Shown: positions 52,665 through 61,552, counted from the stretch's first letter. The stretch is DNA of 64,000 nt from Algoriphagus yeomjeoni (GCF_003259505.1 NZ_QLLK01000002.1:195387-259386); one strand, 5' to 3'. Translations and numbers: made by a program. The notes: generated by a model not told the origin, from the letters alone.

Positions 52665-53372
52665 GTGTTAGAAATTCTTTTCGAAGACGAATACCTTATT
52701 GCCATCAATAAACCTTCTGGATTGCTTGTTCATCGGACTTCTATCGCAGCGGAGGAAACCGTCTTTGCTTTGCAGTTGCTTCGTGATCAAATTGGTCAGC
52801 ATGTTTCACCGGTTCATCGATTGGACAGACCGACAAGTGGTGTTTTGCTTTTCTCCAAGAATGAAGAAGTCCTCCCCCTACTTAAAGAGCAATTCGCTGA
52901 TCGATCGGTGAAGAAAACTTATCTAGCCATTGTTCGAGGGATTCCTACGATTAAGTCGAACCTGATTGATCATCCCTTGACAAGTGAGCGCTCTGGGAAA
53001 TTGCAGGAATCACAAACGCATTTTCAAGTTTTGGCAGAAGCGGAAATCCCTTTTAATACCACAGGAAGATATCCTTCAAGTCGCTACAGTTTGCTTGAGC
53101 TAAAACCTGAAACGGGCCGAACGCATCAGATCAGACGGCATTTAGCACATATTCGTCACTATATATTGGGAGATAAAAAACACGGAGATAATAAGCAGAA
53201 CCAATTTTTCGAGAAGCAATTTGGTATGGTGAACCTACTATTACATGCTAGAAAGCTTGAATTCACTCACCCGATTTCGAAAAAGAAAGTATCTATTGAA
53301 GCTTCACTTCCTTCTCATTTCCAAAAAACAATAAGTGATCTAGGTTGGTCAGCACTTGATTTAGAAGGTTAG
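52665..53372 (+). CDS. truC: tRNA pseudouridine(65) synthase TruC-like
   Basis: The 235-residue protein begins at GTG 52665. It belongs to the RluA/TruC family: YLIAINKPSGLLVHRT, then the catalytic Asp in HRLDRPTSGVLLFSK, and RTHQIRRHLAHI near the middle. There is no S4 domain, as in TruC. It converts U65 (or a neighbouring position) of tRNA to pseudouridine. It follows mnmA, another tRNA modification gene, but the terminator between them suggests separate transcription. Confidence 0.88.
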   Translation: MLEILFEDEYLIAINKPSGLLVHRTSIAAEETVFALQLLRDQIGQHVSPVHRLDRPTSGVLLFSKNEEVLPLLKEQFADRSVKKTYLAIVRGIPTIKSNLIDHPLTSERSGKLQESQTHFQVLAEAEIPFNTTGRYPSSRYSLLELKPETGRTHQIRRHLAHIRHYILGDKKHGDNKQNQFFEKQFGMVNLLLHARKLEFTHPISKKKVSIEASLPSHFQKTISDLGWSALDLEG

Positions 53373-53426
53373 AAGCCATCTTTTCCTTAATTTCAACTAC
53401 TTTAGAATACACTTTATATAAACCCT

Positions 53427-54902
53427 ATGAAAAAATCACTGTTAGGACTAAGCCTTTTGTTATCTGTGACTTTTGTGGCAGAAGCTCAAAAGAAGAAAAT
53501 TGATAAAAAATTCAACGAAACTGCTGCAGTCGCTGACCTCACTTATCTAGCATCAGATGAATTGAAAGGAAGAGACCCTGGGGCTCCAGAAATGGCCATG
53601 GCCTACAATTACATATCGATGCAGTTGGAGGATGCTGGTGCAAAACCAGTTCCCGGAGCAGATGGTTATTTCCAAAATATTCCATTCATGATGTCTTCTC
53701 CTCCAAGCAAGGGCGAAATCAAATTGAGGGACTCGCTTTATTCCCAAGGTAAAAACATGCTTGTGATCAGCGGAGATGGTATTTCTGGAAAATATGAGTT
53801 AGTCGATGTAGGTTTTGGACTTGCAGAAGATTTGGAGGGAAAAGACTTAAAAGGCAAAATCCTATTGACCAACGTTGGCGCTCCAGATCGCATGAGTCCA
53901 GCTGATCTATTCAGTTTAGGAGCTGAAAAAGGAAAACTCGCCGAAGCTGCCGGTGCGATCGGAGTTATTGAAAGGTTTAATATCCCATCTATTCCATGGC
54001 CATTGATTGTCAATTACCTCAATCGAAGCCAGATGGTAATAGATAATGGCGAGTCTAGCAAAATGCCATACATCTGGATAGAAGATGTGAAAAACACGAT
54101 TAAGAATCAATTGACTGATGGTAAGGTTGAGGCCAATCTTTTAATAGAAGGCAAGAAAAACACACCTGTAGAAGGCAAAAATGTACTTGCGTGGATTGAA
54201 GGCACAGACAAGACGCTAAAGGATGAATTCGTCATGCTATCTGCACACTACGATCACGTGGGAATTGGGGCGCCAGATGCCAGTGGTGACTCCATTTACA
54301 ATGGTACTAGAGATAATGCTGTAGGTACTGTTGCGGTAATGAACTCTGCAAAGTTCTTTGCCAAAAATCCACCAAAAAGATCCATTCTTTTGGCACTTTG
54401 GACTGCAGAAGAAAAAGGGCTTCTAGGTTCTGCTTATTTCGCAGCAAACCCATTAATTCCATTGGATAAAATCATCTACAACCTAAACATCGATGGTGCT
54501 GGCTATAATGATACTTCAGTAATTACGGTGATCGGATTGGGCAGAACTACCGCAGATGACTTGGTTGCTGAGGCTGTTGCAGATTTTGGGTTGAAAGCTA
54601 TAGCAGATCCAGCTCCAGAGCAAGGACTTTACGATAGATCAGATAATGTGAACTTCGCCAAAGAAGGCATCCCTGCTCCTACTTTCAGCCTTGGATTCAC
54701 GGCATTCGACGATGAGATCAACAAGTATTATCACAAAGCTGGAGATCACGTGGACTCCATGGATTTGGACTATGTGACGCTTTACTGGAAGTCATTTATC
54801 CTTGCTGCGCAAAACATCGCCAATGCAGAAGCTCAACCAATGTGGGTTGCTGGTGATAAGTATGAAGAGGCAGGGAAAAAGCTTTATGGGGATAAAAAAT
54901 AA
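53427..54902 (+). CDS. Exported M28-family zinc aminopeptidase
   Basis: The 491-residue protein has a signal peptide (to about AEAQ, residue 21), a PA-like inserted domain (about 120-215) and an M28 peptidase domain. Zinc ligands are in MLSAHYDHVGIG (His), TRDNAVGTVAV (Asp), WTAEEKGLLGS (Glu-Glu), NLNIDGAG (Asp) and YYHKAGDHVDS (His). It probably removes N-terminal amino acids from peptides in the periplasm, complementing the dipeptidyl peptidase IV in this window. A small unknown gene follows after 24 bases. Confidence 0.92.
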   Translation: MKKSLLGLSLLLSVTFVAEAQKKKIDKKFNETAAVADLTYLASDELKGRDPGAPEMAMAYNYISMQLEDAGAKPVPGADGYFQNIPFMMSSPPSKGEIKLRDSLYSQGKNMLVISGDGISGKYELVDVGFGLAEDLEGKDLKGKILLTNVGAPDRMSPADLFSLGAEKGKLAEAAGAIGVIERFNIPSIPWPLIVNYLNRSQMVIDNGESSKMPYIWIEDVKNTIKNQLTDGKVEANLLIEGKKNTPVEGKNVLAWIEGTDKTLKDEFVMLSAHYDHVGIGAPDASGDSIYNGTRDNAVGTVAVMNSAKFFAKNPPKRSILLALWTAEEKGLLGSAYFAANPLIPLDKIIYNLNIDGAGYNDTSVITVIGLGRTTADDLVAEAVADFGLKAIADPAPEQGLYDRSDNVNFAKEGIPAPTFSLGFTAFDDEINKYYHKAGDHVDSMDLDYVTLYWKSFILAAQNIANAEAQPMWVAGDKYEEAGKKLYGDKK

Positions 54903-54926
54903 TAAGTACTTCAAAAATTATATTTA

Positions 54927-55247
54927 ATGGACACTCCCAAAATAGATAAGAGATTTTGGTTTAAACATAAAGGCTGTGAAGGAAAGCATTATTTGATAGG
55001 GAACCCTCACACTTTTCCTGGAAGGATATTGGCTTGGTGTCCAATAAAAAAAATAGACTTTTGTGTTTCAAAAGCTGAGATGGATGAGATTTCGGAATCA
55101 GCACAATATTGGCTTGAAGGATTTCTAGCAGGCAATCAACCTTATCCTCCGTTAGATGACAACGGTGATTTGGACTTTGAAAGCCCAGAATATAAAAACT
55201 GGCTTTTAGAAATAAAAGAATTTAGAAAAACAGGGGATTGGAAATAA
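54927..55247 (+). CDS. Hypothetical protein, 106 residues, Cys/Trp-rich
   Basis: I do not recognise a family. The protein is soluble and acidic. Its N-terminal half has three Cys and two Trp in FWFKHKGCEG, ILAWCPIKKIDFCVSK, and the second half is rich in Asp, Tyr and Trp (NQPYPPLDDNGDLDFES). It has no signal peptide. It follows the M28 peptidase gene by 24 bases and ends at a strong hairpin, so it may share that transcript; a functional link is not evident. Confidence 0.65.
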   Translation: MDTPKIDKRFWFKHKGCEGKHYLIGNPHTFPGRILAWCPIKKIDFCVSKAEMDEISESAQYWLEGFLAGNQPYPPLDDNGDLDFESPEYKNWLLEIKEFRKTGDWK

Positions 55248-55254
55248 GAAATTG

Positions 55255-55296
55255 AGAGGTAAAAAGTAAGATGATGTCATCTCTCTTTTTACCTCT
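55255..55296. terminator. Terminator between the small hypothetical gene and the nucleoside transporter gene
   Basis: AGAGGTAAAAAG (55255-55266) pairs perfectly with CTTTTTACCTCT (55285-55296); an inner AGATGA/TCATCT pairing extends the stem. Confidence 0.8.
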
Positions 55297-55314
55297 TTAA
55301 TTTTTTTACTCTCG

Positions 55315-55390
55315 CCTCTAAACTCTTGATTCTGATCTCTAATTTCTTGCGTCTAGACTGTAAAATCTTATGTCTTGCTACTTAATACTC
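55315..55390. repeat. Degenerate TCT-rich intergenic repeat
   Basis: Units such as CTCTTGATTCTGATCTCTAA and CTTATGTCTTGCTACTTAA repeat the style of tracts at 8374-8445 (reverse; shares CTTATGTCTTGCTAC), 8880-8937 and 31010-31084. Confidence 0.55.
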
Positions 55391-55404
55391 CCTACTCAAA
55401 AAAC

Positions 55405-56691
55405 CTACCCAAACAACATCCCCGCAATCGTCGCCGTCATCAGGCAAGCAAGCGACGCTGCAAGCAATGACTTTAATCCCAATCGGCTAATATTAGCCTG
55501 CTGGTTTGGAGCGATGATGGCGATACCACCCAACTGAATTGCAATTGAACTGAAATTGGAAAAACCACAAAGTGCATAGGTAGCGATGACAATTGATTTG
55601 GCGCTTAGGCTTCCCATTTCCTTCATTTCAGAAAGGCTCAAGTAAGCTACGAATTCGTTAATGACAGTTTTCTGACCTAGCAAAGAACCTACTTGCAATG
55701 TGTCTGCCCACTCCACTCCTATCACCCAGGCAAAAACCCGGAAGACTTGGCCAAAAAGATATTCTAATGAAAAACCTTGGAACTGACCTCCTGTAGTTCT
55801 CACCACAAACTCATTCAACCCTGTAACATCTCCCAAAATCCCCATCAAGAGGTAATTGAGCGCTGCGATGACGGCAATAAATGCCAAAAGCATTGCTCCT
55901 ACATTCAATGCCAATTTCAAACCTTCGGAAGCACCAATAGACATGGCATCGATCAAGTTCACTCCCATCGCTTCCTCGTTCACTTCAAGCTTGTCCTGAA
56001 CCCGCTCCTTTTCCAACTCAGGAATAAACATCTTGGACATTACGATAGCAGCTGGAGCATTCATGATACTTGCACCGAGAAGATAAGCTGCAAATCTACT
56101 TTGCTCCTCCAGACTATCTCCTCCTAGAAAAGCCACATAACCCGCCAAAACACCCCCGGCAATTGTGGCCATTCCGCCAGTCATCAAGCACATCAGTTCA
56201 GATTTACTCATCTGAGGAATAAAAGGTCGAACTAACAAAGGGGCTTCAGTTTGTCCTAAAAAGATATTTCCTGCTGCTGATAAGCTTTCGGGACCAGATA
56301 ATCTCATCGTTCTCGCCATTACCCAAGCGATACCGAAAACCACTTTCTGTAGTATTCCTAAGTAGTATAAACCTGCTGATACCGTAGAAAAGAAGATAAT
56401 TGTAGGAAGAACTTGGAAAGCGAAAATGAAACCGTAGCCATCTCCTGCTAAATCTCCAAAAATAAATGCTGCCCCATCCCGACTGAAGCTCAGAAACTTC
56501 ACAAAGCCTCGACTGACCATAGCAAAGGCACTTTCCACAACAGGTACCTGAGTAATCAAAAACCCAAAAACCAATTGAAGTAGGATCCCAATACCAACTA
56601 ATCTCCAATCGATTTTCTTTCTATTGCTTGAAAAAATAAAAGCCACCAAAACGATGACGGCCAGACCAAAGACTCCTCTTATATAATCCAT
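55405..56691 (-). CDS. Concentrative nucleoside transporter (NupC/CNT family)
   Basis: The 428-residue inner-membrane protein has the CNT order: N-terminal helices (GVFGLAVIVLVAFIF, FGFLITQVP), the gating region with FVFGDLAG-like FIFGDLAGDGYGFIFAFQVLPTII, then GQTEAPLLVRPFI, TGGMATIAGGVLAGYV and NEFVAYLSL. It imports nucleosides with sodium or protons. Length is normal. No adjacent nucleoside-degrading gene is seen. Confidence 0.93.
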   Translation of the reverse strand: MDYIRGVFGLAVIVLVAFIFSSNRKKIDWRLVGIGILLQLVFGFLITQVPVVESAFAMVSRGFVKFLSFSRDGAAFIFGDLAGDGYGFIFAFQVLPTIIFFSTVSAGLYYLGILQKVVFGIAWVMARTMRLSGPESLSAAGNIFLGQTEAPLLVRPFIPQMSKSELMCLMTGGMATIAGGVLAGYVAFLGGDSLEEQSRFAAYLLGASIMNAPAAIVMSKMFIPELEKERVQDKLEVNEEAMGVNLIDAMSIGASEGLKLALNVGAMLLAFIAVIAALNYLLMGILGDVTGLNEFVVRTTGGQFQGFSLEYLFGQVFRVFAWVIGVEWADTLQVGSLLGQKTVINEFVAYLSLSEMKEMGSLSAKSIVIATYALCGFSNFSSIAIQLGGIAIIAPNQQANISRLGLKSLLAASLACLMTATIAGMLFG

Positions 56692-56848
56692 TCAGTAAGT
56701 GTTGCAAATAAAAGCTAAAAATAAGGAACGCAGGTTCGGAAAACAATCATGTATCATGAGGTTAAGTTTTAAAATGAGAATTAGGGGTAAATAGTGAACA
56801 GTGATCAGTCGCAGTGATCAGAATTCAGAGTCACAAAACACAATTTTT

Positions 56849-57006
56849 GGCACAAGTCTTCAGACTTGTGCCTATTTTAATGCTGTCTTCGGACTGCCAT
56901 TCTATTTATCGTCTAAAACACGCTAGAAATTTCACTTCGTAACTGTTTCTGTCATCACAAACAGTATCACATGCTCATTTTAATGCAGTCCCCTCTCCCG
57001 ACTGCA
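56849..57006. repeat. Cluster of four short palindromes
   Basis: The 511-base gap upstream of the transporter gene has no gene. It contains arms GGCACAAGTCT/AGACTTGTGCC (56849-56872), GCTGTC/GACTGC (56882-56897), ACTGTTT/AAACAGT (56942-56965, with a TGTCATCA centre) and TGCAGTC/GACTGCA (56984-57006). The sequence TTTTAATGC precedes the second and fourth. A CTTTGTGG...GTGGTAAAG-type repeat occurs near 57130. Confidence 0.65.
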
Positions 57007-57202
57007 TCATTTTCTAAGAAATGAAGTAAATTCCCCCTATCGTCTTTCGAAGTTTGAAAACTTCAGTAAAGTGAGTCCTAGTCATGAGACTTAAACTAAA
57101 TTTGGAAGCAGGAAAACTGCGCACTTTACGTTTTCTTTGTGGTCTTCGTGGTAAAGAAAAAATCATAAAAAAAGCCCGAGCTAACCCGGGCCTTAAACTG
57201 TA

Positions 57203-57799
57203 TCAGTTTCTCTTGTTGATTTCATCTCGGATTCGAGCTGCTCGTTCGTAATCTTCATTATTGATAGCTTTATCAAGCATCTGATTAAGCTTGTCCAAGC
57301 TGAAATCCTTCAAAGAAGGTTCTTTTTTAGTCGTGAACTTTTGTGTGGAAGGTTTTGGTGGTGTTTTATCATCCTTTTTCTCTACCTCATAATGCTCAAC
57401 TGCCCCTTCGGACATAGCCTTTTCGGTACAAAATACAGGGCTTCCAAATCGTATCGCTATAGCTATTGCATCCGAAGGTCGAGCATCTACATCTGTCTCG
57501 ATTTTGTCTCCTTTACACTTGATTTTAGCATAATAGACACCTTCCTTCATGTCAGTTATAACGATTCTTTCAATATCAAAATTAAACCCAGATGCAAATG
57601 ATTTAAACAAATCATGTGTCATGGGACGATTTGGAACAATCTTTTCGATTTCTAAAGCGATCGCCTGAGCTTCAAACATACCGATCACTATCGGCAACCG
57701 TCTTGCTCCACCAACTTCACCTAACACCAAGGTAAATGACCCTGATTGGGAATGATTGGACGAAAGTCCCAAAATCTCAAGTTCTATGATTTTTTCCAC
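57203..57799 (-). CDS. Bifunctional nuclease family protein (DUF151) with UVR motif
   Basis: The 198-residue protein has a DUF151/BFN domain (about 1-135; LVLGEVGGARRLPIVIGMFEAQAIALEIE and DARPSDAIAIAIRFGSPVF), then a Lys-rich linker and a C-terminal UVR motif (about 160-196; LNQMLDKAINNEDYERAARIRDEI), which in UvrB/UvrC mediates protein contacts. Members of the BFN family are reported to have DNase and RNase activity in plants. It is directly followed on the same strand by... no gene; it lies six bases downstream of etfA and is probably the last gene of that operon. Confidence 0.9.
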   Translation of the reverse strand: MEKIIELEILGLSSNHSQSGSFTLVLGEVGGARRLPIVIGMFEAQAIALEIEKIVPNRPMTHDLFKSFASGFNFDIERIVITDMKEGVYYAKIKCKGDKIETDVDARPSDAIAIAIRFGSPVFCTEKAMSEGAVEHYEVEKKDDKTPPKPSTQKFTTKKEPSLKDFSLDKLNQMLDKAINNEDYERAARIRDEINKRN

Positions 57800-57805
57800 A
57801 AAAAT

Positions 57806-58774
57806 TTATAATTCAGCTTTTAATGCTTCGTTTAATTTTGGCACAACCTCAAATGCATCGCCTACGATTCCGTAGTCCGCAGCTTTGAAAAAAGGAGCAT
57901 CAGGATCTTTATTGATGACCACAATGCACTTTGAAGAGTTAACTCCTGCAAGATGTTGAATAGCTCCTGAAATTCCTATCGCTATGTATAAAGTTGGAGC
58001 GACTTTTACTCCAGTTTGTCCCACATGCTCGTGATGAGGTCTCCATTCGAGGTCAGAAACGGGTTTAGAACATGCAGTAGCAGCTCCTAAAATTTTAGCC
58101 ATATCTTCTACCATACCCCAGTTTTCTGGCCCTTTCAAGCCTCTTCCACCTGAAACTACAATATCTGCTTCAGGAAGCAAAACGTCGCCTGTAGCACGTT
58201 CGGTAGATGTAATTTTTGATGCAAAATCAGCGTCTTCCAACGCCACATCGAAGGTTTCAACCTGAGCAGCTGCTCCATCCTGCTTCAAATCAATTGCATT
58301 CTTTTTGATTGCAAGGATTTTATTTTCTGTCGTTACAGAAGTTTCAGCAAAAGCTTTTCCTGTGTAAATACTCCTTTTCACAAGGTATCCAGAATCAGTT
58401 TTCGGTAACTCTACCACATTTGACACCAAGCCTGCTTTTATTTTAATCGCAAGTCTTGCCGCAACTGCATCTCCAAGGGAAGATTTAGCCAAAACCAATG
58501 TCTTTGCTCCTACTAGATTGAAAGCCTGTGCTACCGCGGAAGCGTGTGCTTGGATCACTCCGGCATCCAACTTACTTTCAGCACCGTGAAGCACTTTTGC
58601 TGCGCCCGCTTTTCCTACAGAGGCTAACTCCTCATTTCCAATGGTGCCGAGAGCAACTGCAATCACATCTCCTTCTCCAGTCTGTGCTGCTAAAGCATTT
58701 GCAAAAGAAACTGCCTCAAGACTAGTCTTTTTTACCTTTCCTTCAGCCTGTTCTATATATACTAAAATTGACAT
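57806..58774 (-). CDS. etfA: Electron transfer flavoprotein alpha subunit
   Basis: The 322-residue protein has the FAD-binding C-terminal domain: VVSGGRGLKGPENW, GAATACSKPVSDLEWRPHHEHVGQTG and YIAIGISGAIQHLAG, plus NKDPDAPFFKAADYGIVGD. With EtfB it carries electrons from acyl-CoA dehydrogenases to the membrane quinone pool. It lies 35 bases after etfB, in one operon with the bifunctional nuclease gene. Confidence 0.96.
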   Translation of the reverse strand: MSILVYIEQAEGKVKKTSLEAVSFANALAAQTGEGDVIAVALGTIGNEELASVGKAGAAKVLHGAESKLDAGVIQAHASAVAQAFNLVGAKTLVLAKSSLGDAVAARLAIKIKAGLVSNVVELPKTDSGYLVKRSIYTGKAFAETSVTTENKILAIKKNAIDLKQDGAAAQVETFDVALEDADFASKITSTERATGDVLLPEADIVVSGGRGLKGPENWGMVEDMAKILGAATACSKPVSDLEWRPHHEHVGQTGVKVAPTLYIAIGISGAIQHLAGVNSSKCIVVINKDPDAPFFKAADYGIVGDAFEVVPKLNEALKAEL

Positions 58775-58809
58775 AATATCCTAATTTATAACAAGTTATT
58801 GGGTTTTTA

Positions 58810-59547
58810 TTAAAGCACCTTTGCTTCATTTTTCAACAGCTTCACCAGCTCTGCCACATTATCTTTATCCACCAATTTCACCGCTCCTTTAGCTGGAGGC
58901 AGCTCATATTTGCTAGCTTCAGCCTGAGTCTCCTGAGATACTGGCTCCACTACATTAAGAGGCTTGGTTCTGGCAGACATGATACCGCGCATATTTGGAA
59001 TTTTCCACTCTGCAATTGGTTCTTGACAGCCCGCAATCAATGGAAGGCTAGCTTCGAGCATTTCCTTACCACCTTCGATTTCTCTGGCCATTTTCACAGT
59101 TGAGCCATCTACATCTAGTTTCATCACTGGCGAAAAGGACGGCATTCCCAGCAATTCGCCAACCATTCCATGAACCATTCCTCCATTGAAATCAATAGAC
59201 TCTCTACCCATCAAAATCAGATCGTAAGCTCCTTCTTTTGCATAATGAGCTATTTGCTGGGCTACGAAGTATGAGTCTTTAGGCGCAGCGTTTACGCGTA
59301 TAGCATCATCTGCTCCTATTGCTAAAGCTTTTCTTAAAGTAGGATCAGAATCCGCCTCTCCTACATTCATAACAGTTAACTTTCCACTCGCTTGATCTCT
59401 CAGTTCGACTGCTCTTGCCAAAGCGTAATCATCATAAGGTCCAATAATATATTGAACGCCCGTTGAATCAAACTTGGTATTGTCGGCTGTAAACTGAATC
59501 TTGGAGGTAGTATCGGGTACGTGGGTGATACAAACAAGAATCTTCAT
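58810..59547 (-). CDS. etfB: Electron transfer flavoprotein beta subunit
   Basis: The 245-residue partner of EtfA begins MKILVCITHVPDTTSKIQF and has the AMP-binding region (YDLILMGRESIDFNGGMVHGM) and the recognition-loop region SLPLIAGCQEPIAEWKIPNM. Length and motifs are normal. The cytoplasmic heterodimer serves beta-oxidation. It is the first gene of the etfB-etfA-nuclease operon. Confidence 0.96.
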   Translation of the reverse strand: MKILVCITHVPDTTSKIQFTADNTKFDSTGVQYIIGPYDDYALARAVELRDQASGKLTVMNVGEADSDPTLRKALAIGADDAIRVNAAPKDSYFVAQQIAHYAKEGAYDLILMGRESIDFNGGMVHGMVGELLGMPSFSPVMKLDVDGSTVKMAREIEGGKEMLEASLPLIAGCQEPIAEWKIPNMRGIMSARTKPLNVVEPVSQETQAEASKYELPPAKGAVKLVDKDNVAELVKLLKNEAKVL

Positions 59548-59621
59548 TGGTTTAGAATTAGATTAGGTTAGATTTATTTATCGTGAAAATAACAGTAAGC
59601 ACTTAATTAAAAAAACTATTG

Positions 59622-59954
59622 ATGAGCAATCTGGACAGGATAACGCTACTAAAACAATTTACCGAAGAGGAACCGGAGAACCCTTTCAACTGGTATGCAT
59701 TGGCTATAGAACACAGAGAATCGGACCCCAAGGAAGCTCATAGTCTCTTCATGAAATTGCTATCTGAGCATCCTACTTATCTTGCAACGTACTTTCCTGC
59801 TGCACATCTTTATGCAGAAATGGGTGATTTAGAGCAGTCTAAAGTGATTTTTGAAGATGGAATTTCTCTGGCTCGTGAACAAAAAAATATGAAAGCATTG
59901 CAAGAGCTTCAGAATGCCTATCAGAATTTTCTCTTTGAAAATGACTTGGATTAA
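59622..59954 (+). CDS. Small TPR-like protein
   Basis: The 110-residue protein starts at the ATG at 59622. Helical repeats of TPR form are visible (ENPFNWYALAIEHRESDPKEAHSLFMKLLSEHP; YLATYFPAAHLYAEMGDLEQSKVIFEDGISLARE), then a C-terminal helix. Such proteins mediate protein contacts in the cytoplasm. It is divergent from etfB with a 74-base gap. Specific partner unknown. Confidence 0.8.
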   Translation: MSNLDRITLLKQFTEEEPENPFNWYALAIEHRESDPKEAHSLFMKLLSEHPTYLATYFPAAHLYAEMGDLEQSKVIFEDGISLAREQKNMKALQELQNAYQNFLFENDLD

Positions 59955-60067
59955 GACTAGTCAGATTGGCTAAAAAGTACTGAATTCATAAAAAAATGTG
60001 AGCAATCCTTAACTTGAAATTAGTAGTTTTATATGACCTATATCAAATAATCTAACCCTATAGTTCC

Positions 60068-60553
60068 ATGATCACCCAAAAAGAAATGCTGGCTCATTTT
60101 CTCCCTATTTTAGAAAAAAGCGGTAAACGCTATAAAAAAAAGAGTATGATCCGAGCCAAAAAAGCAAAACCGGGGCAATTGGTGATCACAAAAACATCTG
60201 ATGGAGAAGAAACCCAAAACACTGCTGAGGTTGGAGACTGGTTGGTTGAAAATCAGACAAGTGTAAATGAGCTGTATTTAGTAAAAGCTGAAACTTTTGA
60301 AAAAAAATACACTATAGTTCAAGCCCTAGAGCATGGTTGGGGCTGCTATCATCCAAAGGGGGAAATATTGGGAATTATTGTGAATGAAGCACATTTTGAT
60401 GAGTTAGGAGTGACTAAAACATTAAAGTTTCAGGCGCCTTGGAAGGACAGTATGGTCGCTAAACCTGGCGATATGCTAGTAGTTCCACTAGATAAAGATG
60501 AGATCTATAGAATCGCCAAAAAGGAATTTGGTGAAACTTACATCGAGGTTTAA
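60068..60553 (+). CDS. Hypothetical protein, 161 residues, possibly PGDYG-like
   Basis: The soluble protein has no signal peptide. The stretch AEVGDWLVENQTSVNELYLVKAETFEKKYTIV resembles the PGDYG family pattern (GD-x-V, then Tyr and Phe-x3-Tyr). A similar GDMLVVPLDKDEIYRIAKKEFGETY near the C-terminus suggests an internal duplication of this unit. The basic N-terminal part (KSGKRYKKKSMIRAKKAK) could contact nucleic acid or a membrane surface. Function unknown. Its stop codon touches the end of the convergent oxidoreductase gene. Confidence 0.6.
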   Translation: MITQKEMLAHFLPILEKSGKRYKKKSMIRAKKAKPGQLVITKTSDGEETQNTAEVGDWLVENQTSVNELYLVKAETFEKKYTIVQALEHGWGCYHPKGEILGIIVNEAHFDELGVTKTLKFQAPWKDSMVAKPGDMLVVPLDKDEIYRIAKKEFGETYIEV

Positions 60554-61552
60554 TTAAGGAACCAAAACTATTTTTCCGGTTTGCTTTCCATCCCGCATCC
60601 GATTAAAGGCTTCTTCTGCCTTGTCAAATCCGAAAACCTGATCTATTATAGGCTTGATTTTTTTCTCGTTGACAAAGGAAACCATATTCTTAAAATCTTG
60701 ATCAGAACCCATAGTAGTTCCCATAATTTTCAACTGATTCCAGAATATTTTTCTTGCCTCCAACTTAGATGGATTCCCTAAAGTAGCTCCGTAAAAAACA
60801 ATTTTCCCACCTGGTTTTGCAACTTGAATCAGATGATTTAACGTATCGCCTACAGCTCCATCTATGATCAAATCAAAACCATTGGTAACTTCCATGGCTT
60901 TTGATATCCAATTGTGATCCAAGTAATTAAAAGTAGTTGATACACCCAAAGCTTTAGCTTTTTCCAGTTTCTCAGTGCTGCTACTACTCGTTGAAACCTT
61001 TGCACCAAGTGCCAATCCAAATTGGACCGCAAATTGAGCTACGCCACCACCAAATCCAGTGACTAGCAAGTTTTCCCCAGCCTGAATATTCCCCTGGTAA
61101 GTAAGTGCCCGGAAAGCTGTTAATCCAGCTAAGGGCAAAGCTGCAGCTTCCTCCCAAGTCATATGAGCTGGCTTCTCGTAAAGTCTGTCTACAGGAACAA
61201 TGACTGACTCTGCAAGTGTCCCGTTTCTAGGCATGCCCAAAATCTCAAAATTTGGACCTTGCACTTTTTGATTTTCTCCCCAATTCAATGCGGGATTTAT
61301 GATTACTTCTTTATCCAACAGCCCATAATCTACTCCCTTTCCTATCTCAGTCACCACTCCAGCACCATCAGAACCTAGAACAACACCGTCCTGAATATTT
61401 GGATAAAGTCCTTGTCTGCACCATTCATCTCGGTGATTCAGCGCCGCAGCTTTAATCAGTACGCGTACTTCTCCAGGATGCAAATTTCGAGTTTGAACAT
61501 CGGTCAGTAGTAATTTTGAAGATTGAGTGCTTTGTAGAGTTATAGCGTTCAT
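60554..61552 (-). CDS. Zinc-independent MDR oxidoreductase (quinone oxidoreductase-like)
   Basis: The 332-residue protein is a medium-chain reductase with an NADPH-binding motif GFGGGVAQFAVQFG and the substrate-side NHRDEWCRQGLYP and VLGSDGAGVVTEIG. The catalytic and structural zinc ligands of alcohol dehydrogenases are absent, as in quinone oxidoreductases and crotonyl-CoA-like reductases. Substrate unknown. It lies six bases downstream of dnaB on the same strand and may be co-transcribed. Confidence 0.87.
   Translation of the reverse strand: MNAITLQSTQSSKLLLTDVQTRNLHPGEVRVLIKAAALNHRDEWCRQGLYPNIQDGVVLGSDGAGVVTEIGKGVDYGLLDKEVIINPALNWGENQKVQGPNFEILGMPRNGTLAESVIVPVDRLYEKPAHMTWEEAAALPLAGLTAFRALTYQGNIQAGENLLVTGFGGGVAQFAVQFGLALGAKVSTSSSSTEKLEKAKALGVSTTFNYLDHNWISKAMEVTNGFDLIIDGAVGDTLNHLIQVAKPGGKIVFYGATLGNPSKLEARKIFWNQLKIMGTTMGSDQDFKNMVSFVNEKKIKPIIDQVFGFDKAEEAFNRMRDGKQTGKIVLVP

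Noticed and set aside
59556-59577. GTTAGATTTATTTATC before etfB as a second DtxR operator
   Set aside because: Only one arm matches the palindrome at 21517-21534; the second arm is not complementary, and etfB has no expected link to the regulator.
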